In this document: in pieces, positions 1 to 7,476 of the stretch
How positions within the stretch are numbered: the stretch's first letter is position 1
Layout of the letters: each line of letters begins with the position of its first letter
NCBI GenBank assembly: GCA_045805565.1
Contig: JBJMKZ010000001.1
Location: 1 to 19,565, forward strand
Direction of reading: 5' to 3'
Length of the DNA: 19,565 nt
Origin: DATAEY01 sp045805565
GTDB lineage: Bacteria; Actinomycetota; Thermoleophilia; Solirubrobacterales; Solirubrobacteraceae
Program-made: the position numbers and the translations under genes
Notes under the pieces: model-generated
What the model saw: only the letters and a program-made list of their open reading frames with translations
Database searches by the model: none
Told to the model about the DNA's origin: nothing

Positions 1-267
1 GAACCGCACGAGCGGCACCAGCCGCTCACCCGCGTCAAAGACCCTCTCGACGGTGGCCGTGCCGCTTCCGTCGGGGTCCAGGGCGTCCATGTAGCTCTGA
101 AAGCAGCGGAGGACCTCCTCTCGGCCCTCGTAACGAGACGCTCCGGGCCAGCGTGGATCCTCCACGTACTCGATCTCCGGGTGCCAATACTTCTCGGCCG
201 TATCCTCAAGCGTCCCGAGCTCGGTTTCAAACGCCTGGCGAACGATCTCGACGTTCTCCTGCGACAT
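1..267 (-). CDS. SnoaL-like / NTF2-fold protein, partial (C-terminus outside window)
   Basis: The minus strand reads open from an ATG at 267 to the window edge (89 codons, no stop), so the C-terminus is missing. The product begins MSQENVEIVRQAFE, followed by YWHPEIEYVEDPRWPGASRYEGREEV. This is the typical opening of the small actinobacterial SnoaL-like, NTF2-fold proteins: an N-terminal helix, then a strand with an aromatic-acidic motif and a G-REEV turn. Family members are cone-shaped alpha+beta barrels of about 130 residues, some of them ketosteroid isomerase- or polyketide cyclase-like. Most have no known substrate, and none can be assigned here. It is divergent from the frameshifted gene to its right. 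The upstream sequence has only a weak purine-rich element. The family call is firm; the function is unknown. Confidence 0.8.
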   Translation of the reverse strand, partial: MSQENVEIVRQAFETELGTLEDTAEKYWHPEIEYVEDPRWPGASRYEGREEVLRCFQSYMDALDPDGSGTATVERVFDAGERLVPLVRF

Positions 268-423
268 CGCCCGCGCAGTATCTCGCTCGCGGCTACTCCT
301 TTCCATGCGATGCGGGCGTGTTCGGCCATCACTCCCAGGTGCCCCCTCCGGACGAGCAGCGCTACTCGTGTAGGAGCCGACGCGATCAAGCATCTCTCCC
401 ATCGAGCGGCAGCTACGATCGCC

Positions 424-1124
424 GTGATTCTCGACGACGAGTTCACCATCCGCGTCGCGCGTGAAGACGGTGAAAGCCTGGTGCTCGCCGGTCTCACGCT
501 CGCCCGCGCGTTCTTCGAGGCGGATCCCAGTGCGAGGCCAGGTGGCTACGACGCGTTCGCCGGCTTTGGCCACCGTGACCGTGTTGGCGTCGAGGACGTG
601 ATCGCGATGAACACGACGATGCGCTCGCGAAGCAAGCACGCCTGGTGGGAGCCGGTGTTCGCCAGCGACCAGAGGTGGCTACGCGAGATACCGGCTGACC
701 TCGACATCGTGGAAGCCGACGAGGATGAATGGAAGGCCGCCAACGGCAGCGCGCTGCTCTCCGCCGCCGTCGCTGCTTGCATCCGACCCGGCATCGGCCT
801 TGCGGGCGCCACCAAACTGCTGCACCTCAAGCGGCCACGGCTCGTGCCGATACTCGATCGCTTCGTTGCGGAAACAATCGCGTCAGCCTGCCCGACAGTC
901 CGACGGTTGAGCACCGTGTCGCGATCGGACAGCGCCTCGCGACGGCAATCCGTCGCGAAGGACGCCGCAACCTCGACGCCCTTCGGCGGATCCAGGGCGA
1001 GCTGGTCGAGGACGACATCCATCGCCCCCTGATCCGGATCTTCGACGTCGTTCTTTGGTTCTCGCATCCCGCCGCCAGCGTCCCTGGGGCTAGACGATCG
1101 ATCGCCGTGTGCATCCGCGCCTGA
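424..1124 (+). pseudogene. DUF6308-like protein, frameshifted
   Basis: Two overlapping plus-strand frames together make one plausible protein. The first runs from about the GTG at 424 and reads VILDDEFTIRVAREDGE, then YDAFAGFG, EDVIAMNTTMRSRSKHAWWEP, and a helix-strand block ending LVPILDRFVAETI near 880. After that its composition turns into random Ser/Arg-rich sequence. Sensible coding continues in the third frame (VSLPDSPTVEHRVAIGQRL, RRIQGELVE, RIFDVVLWFS) to the TGA at 1122-1124. The change is equivalent to the loss of one base between about 870 and 890. The EDV-AMNTTM and HLKRPRL-PILD motifs resemble actinobacterial DUF6308 proteins, whose function is unknown. No clear ribosome-binding site supports the GTG start, and the true start may differ. 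It is either a recent pseudogene or a sequencing error. Confidence 0.55.
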
Positions 1125-1251
1125 ATCACTGTCGCAATGCGCGAAACCCAGGCGTCGCCGGGCCAGGCGGCTTCACAATACGGTGGCTTGGCGGCGGTTC
1201 CAGGGGTGCTATCGCCACTTGCAAGTCGCAAACTAACCCGAGAGGACGCCG

Positions 1252-1857
1252 ATGCCGGACACCACCTGCCACATGTCGATCTCGCTCGACGGTTTCGTCG
1301 CTGGCCCCGACCAGAGCCGCGAGAATCCACTCGGTAAGCGAGGGCGCGAGCTCCATGCCTGGCATCTCGGCGACGAGCGCGCCAACGACGCCGACGCGAC
1401 GGCGACCGACTGGCTCATGCGTCCGCGCGGCGCGTACGTCATGGGGCGGAACATGTTCGGGCCGATCCGCGGCGAGTGGGATGAGGACTGGCGCGGCTGG
1501 TGGGGTCCCCAGCCGCCTTACCACGCGCCGGTCTTTGTGCTCACCCATCACGCTCACCAGCCGATCGAGATGGAAGGCGGGACGACCTTCCACTTCGTCA
1601 CCGGCGGCTTCGACGCCGCTTACGCACAAGCGCGCGAGAGGGCCGGGGAGGGCGGCGTAGACATCGCGGGCGGCGCCTCGACTGTGCGCCAGGCCCTCAT
1701 TGCCGGGGTCGTCGACGAGCTCACGCTGGACGTCGCGCCGGTCCTGCTCGGATCCGGCGAGCGGATCTTCGACGGCGTCGAGTCGTTCGGGTTTGAGCCC
1801 GTTGAGGTCTTGCATTCGCCGCTAGCCACACACATCCGCTACCGGCGGGCGGGATGA
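1252..1857 (+). CDS. RibD C-terminal / dihydrofolate reductase-family reductase
   Basis: This 201-residue protein has the RibD-C/DHFR-like fold, an NAD(P)H-dependent reductase family that is usually about 180-220 residues. Residues 7-20 carry the conserved first strand and loop (HMSISLDGFVAGPD). A YVMGRNMFGP segment follows at about 62-71. The C-terminal nucleotide-binding signature VDIAGGASTVRQAL then leads into DELTLDVAPVLLGSGERIF, the hallmark LDV-PVLLG-G pattern. The start is set by an AGAGGA ribosome-binding site at 1241-1246, five bases before the ATG. Family members act on diverse, mostly unknown substrates. No riboflavin gene is nearby, so a role in riboflavin synthesis is unlikely. 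It faces the convergent beta-propeller gene across about 80 bases. Confidence 0.88.
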   Translation: MPDTTCHMSISLDGFVAGPDQSRENPLGKRGRELHAWHLGDERANDADATATDWLMRPRGAYVMGRNMFGPIRGEWDEDWRGWWGPQPPYHAPVFVLTHHAHQPIEMEGGTTFHFVTGGFDAAYAQARERAGEGGVDIAGGASTVRQALIAGVVDELTLDVAPVLLGSGERIFDGVESFGFEPVEVLHSPLATHIRYRRAG

Positions 1858-1938
1858 GCCGACGAGTGGATAGAGCCGGCGATGACAAGGGCCGCTGGCG
1901 CGGTAGGCCCACGTCGGCCCTGCGTCGACTCCCCGGGC

Positions 1939-3534
1939 CTACGACCTGACGACCTTCATGTCGCGTACGTTCGGATGGGGCACCGCGCACAGTTCCGCGG
2001 AAAGCTGCTGTGTACTCGGGTCGTACAGCTCCAAGAAGTCGCTCCAGTTCGGCGTATGTCGACTCTCGGCGACCAGGAGGCGTTCGGTGGGTGTGAGGGC
2101 GGGCACCGTGACCCACGCGGAAAACTGCCGCGTCGAGCAGGTCCCCGCGGGGATGTGGATGGTGACGATCTCCGAGGCCAGGGACCCTGTGACGGGGTTC
2201 CAGATGTCGCGGACCGCGTAGGCACTGTCTGAGCCAGGGGCGTAGAGAAAGCTGTTATTCCGCGTGGAGGCGTACGTGCTGGGTCCGGCTGGGAAGGTGG
2301 CGATGGACGACATGACTCCGCTGACCAGGTTGATGTCGACCAGCACGCCGCTCTGGTCGTCCCAAGCCAAGACCCGCGAGGGCGCGGCGAAGCCCACGTC
2401 GATGGGCCTGACCCTCCCGGGCCATCCCAGCGAGATGTGCGCGAGTGTGGCGGTGTCCAGCAGATGCAGCTCCATGGCTCCGGCCGCCGCGACCGTGACC
2501 CCATCCGCCGACATGGCCATGCCGACCAGCTCGTCGTCGGTGGACACAACGCTGGTGACACTGAGGCTGGCGGTGTCGATCACCACCAGCGCGTGCGACA
2601 CGGCGACGTACAGCGTGGCGTCGTCGGGCGAGAGCGCGCAGTCGAGGATCCATCCACCTGGCTGCGGGGGGAGGGGAACGCTGCCGACCAGGGCGCCCGC
2701 GTCGTCGTACGCGGCCACCTCCCGGCCGGACACGTCGGCGACGTATAGCCGGTCCGCGGACGAGGAGACGGCCAGGCTGGTGCACCAACGGTCGCCGATG
2801 TCGAAGGAGGCGGTCGGTGTCGGCGGATTGAGGTCGAACACCTCGATCCAGGACGGGAACGCGACGCCTCCGTACGGAATGATGATTCCCGTCCAGGCCA
2901 AGGCGGTGACCGCGTAGACGCGTGCGGCCTCGGTGCTCGTCTCCGCCGCGGGGCGCTCGGGAGCCCGTAGCAGCTCGCATTCCGGCAGGCCGCCGGCCGG
3001 GGTGTGCAGGCCGGTGCAGAAGTCGCACACCGAGTCACCGAACCCGCCGGGCGGTAGCGGCGGGCCGTCGGCGCCGCTCCACCGGTCGGCCCCCGGCGCG
3101 CAGAGGATCTGGGAGCAGATCGTGGGCAGGACCGGTGACAGGCGCTCCCCCGCCATCACCCCGCTGGGCACGGCGCAGATCCGACGCACCGCCTCGAGCA
3201 CCGCGGAATGTCGGGGAAGCCCGACGACCCCGTAGATGCCGGGCTGATGGACCCGGGCGCGTACCGCTCCTCGCCCCTCGGGACCGGAGTCGCCGACCAG
3301 CTCCCAGCGCCGCTCCTCGATGTCGAGGCGAAACACCCGGAGCGTCTCGGGGTCCACCCACCCCAGGTGCTCGGGCGAGTACTCGATCCTGATGGTGCCG
3401 GGCTCAAACCGGCGATCCCCCGCCGCGCTGACCTCCACGTAGCGCTCGATGCTCCCGAAGGACGAACGCGGAAGCTGGGATTCGATGTCCCGGACCCGTA
3501 GCCCGGCCGCGTCGCTTTCCCGCCGGTCAGCCAT
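1939..3534 (-). CDS. Beta-propeller (YVTN/WD40-like) protein with Cys-rich middle
   Basis: This 531-residue protein has no evident signal peptide. Residues 44-106 form an all-beta unit (EPGTIRIEYSPEHL, TLRVFRLDIEERRWELV, HQPGIYGVVGLP) of the kind found before propeller or surface domains. Residues 118-190 are Cys-rich (C120, C140, C145, C170, C173, C186), including a CDFC pair. From about 205 to the end, repeats of the type SLAVSSSADRLYVADVSG and CALSPDDATLYVAV, with the dipeptide pattern LYVA and VVID-ASLSV, indicate a multi-bladed propeller related to YVTN/WD40-like repeats. It may bind a ligand or protein partner; nothing shows which. The ATG at 3532-3534 has no clear ribosome-binding site, so a different start is possible. 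It ends convergently with the RibD-like gene. Confidence 0.7.
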   Translation of the reverse strand: MADRRESDAAGLRVRDIESQLPRSSFGSIERYVEVSAAGDRRFEPGTIRIEYSPEHLGWVDPETLRVFRLDIEERRWELVGDSGPEGRGAVRARVHQPGIYGVVGLPRHSAVLEAVRRICAVPSGVMAGERLSPVLPTICSQILCAPGADRWSGADGPPLPPGGFGDSVCDFCTGLHTPAGGLPECELLRAPERPAAETSTEAARVYAVTALAWTGIIIPYGGVAFPSWIEVFDLNPPTPTASFDIGDRWCTSLAVSSSADRLYVADVSGREVAAYDDAGALVGSVPLPPQPGGWILDCALSPDDATLYVAVSHALVVIDTASLSVTSVVSTDDELVGMAMSADGVTVAAAGAMELHLLDTATLAHISLGWPGRVRPIDVGFAAPSRVLAWDDQSGVLVDINLVSGVMSSIATFPAGPSTYASTRNNSFLYAPGSDSAYAVRDIWNPVTGSLASEIVTIHIPAGTCSTRQFSAWVTVPALTPTERLLVAESRHTPNWSDFLELYDPSTQQLSAELCAVPHPNVRDMKVVRS

Positions 3535-3718
3535 GGAGTAGCAACACTCTCACACCGTCCGACCGGCGGGCGGGCGGCCCCGTTGCCCTGCGCCGTGGGG
3601 ACGGGATCGCCTAGCTACAGCGGTCTAGAGCCACCTGTAGCGGCAAGCGAGGAGCTGGCCAGCAGCGCCCCATAGGTCGCCACAGTTGTGGCAGATGCAG
3701 GGAAATCCCTGCTAGGAG
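3535..3718. other. Intergenic segment between beta-propeller gene and tRNA-Ser-like sequence
   Basis: No convincing coding sequence is seen here on either strand. The segment contains a 16-base inverted repeat at 3697-3712 (GCAGGGA-AA-TCCCTGC), six bases beyond the 3' end of the tRNA-Ser-like sequence. It could be a weak hairpin terminator or a relic recombination site. It should also carry the promoter of the beta-propeller gene, but no confident -35/-10 pair was found. Confidence 0.4.
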
Positions 3719-3812
3719 CGGAGGGGGAGGGATTCGAACCCTCGACGGACCTATGCGGCCCGTAACGGTTTTCGAGACCGCGGTACGGCTCCTCGCAGTT
3801 TGGTACCCCGGC
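3719..3812 (-). pseudogene. tRNA-Ser (CGA)-like sequence with a defective 5' third
   Basis: On the minus strand, the part from 3781 down to 3719 is a good class II serine tRNA. The anticodon stem GCGGT/ACCGT encloses the loop CTCGAAA (anticodon CGA, 3772-3774). The variable arm has seven pairs (ACGGGCC/GGTCCGT). The T arm is GAGGG-TTCGAAT-CCCTC, the 3' acceptor strand is CCCCTCC and the discriminator is G. The matching 5' acceptor strand GGAGGGG is absent anywhere upstream. The best-placed candidate, GCCGGGG at 3806-3812, leaves two mismatches, and the intervening 22 bases form no normal D arm. The total length (94) is about right, so this is a decayed tRNA, a truncated copy or an attachment-site relic rather than a clearly working gene. 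It lies beyond the terminator of the fMet tRNA and has no obvious promoter of its own. Confidence 0.6.
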
Positions 3813-3851
3813 GGTACCACGGCGACCCGAGCCCCAGAGGTCTGAAACGCC

Positions 3852-3873
3852 AAAACCCCCGCACTTGCGGGGG
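3852..3873 (-). terminator. Intrinsic terminator after tRNA-fMet
   Basis: Read on the minus strand, a perfect seven-pair stem CCCCCGC/GCGGGGG with the loop AAGT is followed directly by TTTT. It begins ten bases after the 3' end of the initiator tRNA and should end that transcript before the tRNA-Ser-like sequence. Confidence 0.85.
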
Positions 3874-3882
3874 CTTCGGGGA

Positions 3883-3956
<74 letters not shown>

Positions 3957-3967
3957 GCGAGCACCTA

Positions 3968-3996
3968 TTGATAGCAAAGTGACCCCGGCGGCTCAA
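3968..3996 (-). promoter_or_regulatory. Putative sigma70-type promoter of tRNA-fMet
   Basis: The minus strand shows TTGAGC (3991-3996) and TATCAA (3968-3973) separated by exactly 17 bases. Each matches four of six consensus positions. The -10 lies 11 bases before the mature tRNA 5' end, a normal geometry for a stable-RNA promoter. Confidence 0.6.
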
Positions 3997-4066
3997 ACCG
4001 TCGCCGACGCGTCGGGCGCAAACACCGGCGACAGCCCGCGAGCGGCGACAATCGCTCGCGCGCACC

Positions 4067-4996
4067 ATGGCCTGCTGCTTCGTAACCCGCTCGCTGCCCG
4101 GTCGGGCGCTGGACCGGCTGGTCGCCGAGCACGAGGTCGACCTGTGGCGGGAGCGGCTGCCCCCGACGCCGGGCCAGCTTCGCCAGCGGGCCAGCCGCGC
4201 TGACGGGCTGCTCTGCCTGCTGACCGACCGCATCGACGCCGACCTGATCGCCGCGTGCCCCCGGCTGCGCGTGATCTCCAACTTCGCGGTCGGCTGCGAC
4301 AACGTCGACGTGCCGGCGGCGCGCGCGCGGGGCATCGCGCTCGGGTACACCCCGGGCGTCCTCACCGAGACGACCGCCGACCTCGCCTTCGCGCTGATCC
4401 TGGCGATCGCCCGGAGGCTGCCCGAGGGCATGGCGGCGGTGGCGGCGGGAGAGTGGCTGTCCTGGGAGCCCGGCTGGCTGCTCGGGCGCGACGTCCACTC
4501 CGCCACGCTGGGAATCGTGGGCCTGGGCCGGATCGGGCAGGCGGTCGCCCGCCGGGCGCGGGGCTTCGGCATGGAGATCCTGCACACCCGGGCGCGCGGC
4601 GGCATGCCGCTCGACGACCTGCTCGCCCGATCCGACTTCGTCTCGCTTCACTGCCCGCTCACCCCGCTCACCCGCCACCTAATCGCCGAGGCGCAGCTGC
4701 GCGCGATGAAGCCCACCGCGTACCTGGTCAACACCTCCCGCGGAGGGGTGGTCGACCAGGCGGCGCTCGAGCGCGCCCTGCGCGAGGGTTGGATCGCCGG
4801 CGCCGGCCTCGACGTCACCGATCCCGAACCGCTGCCCCCCGACCACTCCCTGCTCGGCGCACCGAACCTGATCGTCGTGCCCCACGTCGGCTCCGCCACC
4901 CACGCCACCCGGGAGCGGATGGCCGACCTGGCGGTCGACAACCTGCTCGCCGGGCTCGCCGGGCGTCCCATGCCCCACGAGTACCGCGGAAGCTGA
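4067..4996 (+). CDS. D-isomer 2-hydroxyacid dehydrogenase (glyoxylate/hydroxypyruvate reductase-like)
   Basis: This 309-residue protein belongs to the D-2-hydroxyacid dehydrogenase family, cytosolic NAD(P)H-linked enzymes that interconvert 2-oxoacids and D-2-hydroxyacids. The Rossmann motif GIVGLGRIG covers residues 149-157. The catalytic Arg is R225 in VNTSRGGVVD, the acidic partner is E254 in DVTDPEPL, and the general acid His is H273 in VPHVGSAT. The N-terminal substrate domain contains the expected SNFAVGCDNVDV block (71-82). Length and motif spacing fit glyoxylate/hydroxypyruvate reductases better than SerA, because there is no ACT or C-terminal regulatory domain. The substrate cannot be fixed from sequence. 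The next gene begins 16 bases downstream on the same strand, so the two may be cotranscribed. Confidence 0.9.
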   Translation: MACCFVTRSLPGRALDRLVAEHEVDLWRERLPPTPGQLRQRASRADGLLCLLTDRIDADLIAACPRLRVISNFAVGCDNVDVPAARARGIALGYTPGVLTETTADLAFALILAIARRLPEGMAAVAAGEWLSWEPGWLLGRDVHSATLGIVGLGRIGQAVARRARGFGMEILHTRARGGMPLDDLLARSDFVSLHCPLTPLTRHLIAEAQLRAMKPTAYLVNTSRGGVVDQAALERALREGWIAGAGLDVTDPEPLPPDHSLLGAPNLIVVPHVGSATHATRERMADLAVDNLLAGLAGRPMPHEYRGS

Positions 4997-5012
4997 TCTA
5001 GGATCGCCGCGC

Positions 5013-5948
5013 GTGCGCGTCGGAGTGGTTGACATCGGGACGAACTCGACCCGGATGCTGGTCGCCGACGTCGATGACGGCGGCGTGGACGAAGTCGATC
5101 GGCGCACCCGGGTTACCCGTCTCGGCGAGGGACTCGACGCCGGCGGCGAGCTGGGCGACGAGCCCATGCGCCGTGTCCTGGACACCCTCGACCGCTACCG
5201 CGCCGCCATCGCCGAGCACCGCTGCGACGCCACCACCGGCGTGCTGACCAGCGCGGTGCGCGACGCCGCCAACGGGGCGCGCTTCGCCGATGAGGTCCAG
5301 CGGCGCTACGGCTTCGACGCGCGCACGATCGACGGCGAGACGGAGGCGAGGCTGACCTTCCTGGGCGCCACCGCCGGGTCCCCACAGCGGCGCGATCGCC
5401 CCGCGCTGGTGATCGACGTCGGTGGCGGCTCGACCGAGCTCGTGGTCGGCGCCGGCGGCGCGGTGTCGTTCCACGCCTCCACTCCCGCCGGCGTGGTGCG
5501 GCAGACCGAGCGCCACCTGCACTCCGACCCGCCCGCTCCGCCCCAGCTGCAGAGCCTGGTGGAGGAGGTCCGGGCGACGATCGAGGAGGCGGTGCCCGCG
5601 GGGGTGCGCCGCTCCGCCATGCAGGCGATCGCGGTGGCCGGAACCGCCACCTCCGCGGCGGCGATCGACCTCGACCTCGAGCCCTACGACCCGGCCCGGG
5701 TGGAGGGACATGTCCTCGCGCTAGGCGAGCTGGAGTTGCTGCTGGCGCGGCTGGCCGCCGTGCCGCTGGCCGAGCGCCGGCGCGTGACCGGCCTGCATCC
5801 CGACCGTGCCCCCACCATCGTCGCCGGGGTGGCGATCCTCGTCGAGGCGCTGCGCCTGTTCGGCCTCGAAGAGGTCACCGTCTCCGAGCACGACATCCTC
5901 TGGGGCGCCGCGCTCGACCGCGCCGCCCGCGACCCCGCGGCGCGCTGA
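5013..5948 (+). CDS. Ppx/GppA family exopolyphosphatase
   Basis: This 311-residue protein of the ASKHA fold carries the phosphate-1 loop VDIGTNSTRMLVAD (residues 6-19) and the phosphate-2 loop VIDVGGGSTELVVG (133-146). The GETEARL segment at 108-114 supplies the acidic residue used by Ppx/GppA enzymes. The family removes terminal phosphates from inorganic polyphosphate or converts pppGpp to ppGpp. At about 310 residues this is the short, two-domain actinobacterial form, without the C-terminal HD-like domains of E. coli Ppx. Translation starts at GTG 5013, supported by a TAGGAT element at 4999-5004. It follows the dehydrogenase gene closely. Whether polyphosphate or pppGpp is the substrate is not decided by the sequence. 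Confidence 0.92.
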   Translation: MRVGVVDIGTNSTRMLVADVDDGGVDEVDRRTRVTRLGEGLDAGGELGDEPMRRVLDTLDRYRAAIAEHRCDATTGVLTSAVRDAANGARFADEVQRRYGFDARTIDGETEARLTFLGATAGSPQRRDRPALVIDVGGGSTELVVGAGGAVSFHASTPAGVVRQTERHLHSDPPAPPQLQSLVEEVRATIEEAVPAGVRRSAMQAIAVAGTATSAAAIDLDLEPYDPARVEGHVLALGELELLLARLAAVPLAERRRVTGLHPDRAPTIVAGVAILVEALRLFGLEEVTVSEHDILWGAALDRAARDPAAR

Positions 5949-5952
5949 GGCC

Positions 5953-6615
5953 TCACCCGGCGCGCGGCTCGCGCCACATCGGCCACAGGGGCGGGCTGTC
6001 GGAGACCCGGATCTCGCCGGTCGCCTCGAACCCGTTGCGCTCGTAGCAGGCGCGGTTGCGCGGGCTGCTGGCCTCCAGGTAGGCGGGCATTCCCTCCCGA
6101 TCGCAGTGCGCGAGGACCGGCGCGAGCAGCGCGGTGCCGATCCCCTTTCCCTGCCAGGCGGGGGCGACGCCGATCACCGGCAGGTAGTAGTGGGGGTCGC
6201 GCGGGTGCTCGGACTCCATGCGCGCGACGAAGCGCAGCATCCGGGGCAGGTCGCGCAGGCCCGCGCTGGAGACCATGCCGGGCAGCATGAGCAGCTCCTG
6301 GAAGGTCCCCACGCGCCACCGCCCGGGCGCCACCCAGATCGAGCCGCCCGCGATCCCGTCGGTGGTGTAGGTGAGGTCGTTCTCGAACCACACCCGCCCA
6401 CCGAAGAACCCGAAGATCCGCTCCACCTGTCCCAGGCGGCGGGTGTCGTCGCGGAACACCCAGCCCATGCAGGGATCGGCATAGAACGCCTCCGCCAGGG
6501 CGCGCAGCAGCCGCGGCCGGTCCGCGGACGTGGCGAGGCGGACCGAGGCGGCCTGGTGCGCCGCCTGCGCCGGCGTAGCGGCGGCGGACGGGTCTACCGA
6601 GCCGGCTGTCTCCAT
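5953..6615 (-). CDS. GNAT-family N-acetyltransferase
   Basis: This 220-residue protein begins at the ATG at 6613-6615, preceded by GGGAAGGGGAGAGG. A more upstream ATG (6693) would add an Arg-rich stretch that looks non-coding. The acetyl-CoA pyrophosphate loop is WQGKGIG (residues 154-160), inside the conserved strand-helix VIGVAPAWQGKGIGTALLAP. The C-terminal NRACYERNGFEATGE block (187-201) is typical of GNAT motif B. The middle region (FGGRVWF, GGSIWVAPGRW) resembles GNATs often annotated as acting on small amines or antibiotics, but no substrate can be named. It converges on the exopolyphosphatase gene with only four bases between them, and is separated by about 100 bases from dprE2. Confidence 0.9.
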   Translation of the reverse strand: METAGSVDPSAAATPAQAAHQAASVRLATSADRPRLLRALAEAFYADPCMGWVFRDDTRRLGQVERIFGFFGGRVWFENDLTYTTDGIAGGSIWVAPGRWRVGTFQELLMLPGMVSSAGLRDLPRMLRFVARMESEHPRDPHYYLPVIGVAPAWQGKGIGTALLAPVLAHCDREGMPAYLEASSPRNRACYERNGFEATGEIRVSDSPPLWPMWREPRAG

Positions 6616-6714
6616 CCTCTCCCCTTCCCTGCCCAGGGCGCGTGCAGGGTGTTTTCTACACCAGGCGCGCGCCCGCCGGGTCCGGCCGGGCACATCCGTT
6701 ACGACGGCGGCGTC

Positions 6715-7476
6715 TCAGAGGTCGAGCCGGCGGAACACCGGGCGCGGGAGGTGGCGCAGGACGGCGAACACCCACCGCAGGACGGATGGCGCCCACACCG
6801 TGTGCGAGCCGCGCCGCACGCCGTCCACGATCGCCTCGGCCACCGCCTCGGGGGTGGTGGTGAAGGGGACCTCGTCCATCCCGGCGGTCATCTTCGTCCG
6901 CACCATCCCGGGCCGCACCACCAGCACGTGGATGCCGTCGGGCGCCAGCTCGTCGGCCAGGCCCTGGCAGAACGCGTCGAGGCCGGCCTTGGAGGCGCCA
7001 TAGACGAAGTTGGAGCGACGCGCGCGCTCGGCGGCGACGCTCGAGAGGACGACGAGGGTGCCGTGGCCCTGGTCGCGCAGTCGCTGGGCGGCCGGCACCA
7101 GCGCCGACGCGGCGCCGAGCAGGTTGGTGTGGAGCACCGCTCGGGTCGCCGCCGGGTCGCGCAGGCTGCGTTCCTGGTCCCCCAGCACCCCGAATGCCAC
7201 CAGGACCAGGTCGACGTCGCCGAGCCGCTCGAAGGCCTCGCCGACCACGCGCTCGTGGGAGTCGACGTCGTCGGCGTCGAACGCCACCGCCTCGACCTGC
7301 TCTGCCCCGTCGCGACGCAGCTCCTCGACCGCCGCCTGCAGACGCGCCGGCTCGCGAGCGGCCAGCACCACCCGCCGGGCGCGCTCGCGCATCAGGGCGC
7401 GCACGGTGGCCAGCGCGATGTCCGAGCCGCCGCCGAGAACCAGGACGCTCTGGACCGAGCCCAGCGCGTCCTTCAT
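6715..7476 (-). CDS. dprE2: Polyprenyl-phosphoryl-2-keto-erythro-pentofuranose reductase (DprE2)
   Basis: This 253-residue short-chain dehydrogenase is the second half of the epimerase that turns polyprenyl-phosphoryl-ribose into polyprenyl-phosphoryl-D-arabinofuranose. It reduces the 2-keto intermediate made by DprE1, using NAD(P)H. The start MKDALGSVQSVLVLGGGSDI mirrors mycobacterial DprE2. The cofactor loop is GGGSDIA (15-21), the catalytic Ser lies in VVLSSVAAE (142-150), and Y159/K163 form the FVYGASKAGLD motif that DprE2 shares almost exactly. FDADDVDSH (66-74), RPGMVRT (188-194) and the C-terminal VWAPSVLRWVFAVLRHLPR also match that subfamily rather than generic SDRs. Its ATG overlaps the dprE1 stop codon as ATGA, which implies translational coupling. 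Confidence in the subfamily is high. Confidence 0.93.
   Translation of the reverse strand: MKDALGSVQSVLVLGGGSDIALATVRALMRERARRVVLAAREPARLQAAVEELRRDGAEQVEAVAFDADDVDSHERVVGEAFERLGDVDLVLVAFGVLGDQERSLRDPAATRAVLHTNLLGAASALVPAAQRLRDQGHGTLVVLSSVAAERARRSNFVYGASKAGLDAFCQGLADELAPDGIHVLVVRPGMVRTKMTAGMDEVPFTTTPEAVAEAIVDGVRRGSHTVWAPSVLRWVFAVLRHLPRPVFRRLDL

Noticed and set aside
546..1330. Long minus-strand open frames opposite the DUF6308-like and RibD-like genes
   Set aside because: They are low-complexity, Arg/Ser/Ala-rich shadows of plus-strand genes in high-GC DNA, with no recognisable motif or ribosome-binding site.
1..3718. Genomic island inserted at the tRNA-Ser-like sequence
   Set aside because: No integrase, transposase or second att copy is visible, and the orientation of the tRNA fragment would place an element on the other side.
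3719..3812. Selenocysteine tRNA as an explanation of the odd class II tRNA
   Set aside because: The anticodon is CGA, not TCA, and the long D stem and eight-pair acceptor of tRNA-Sec are absent.
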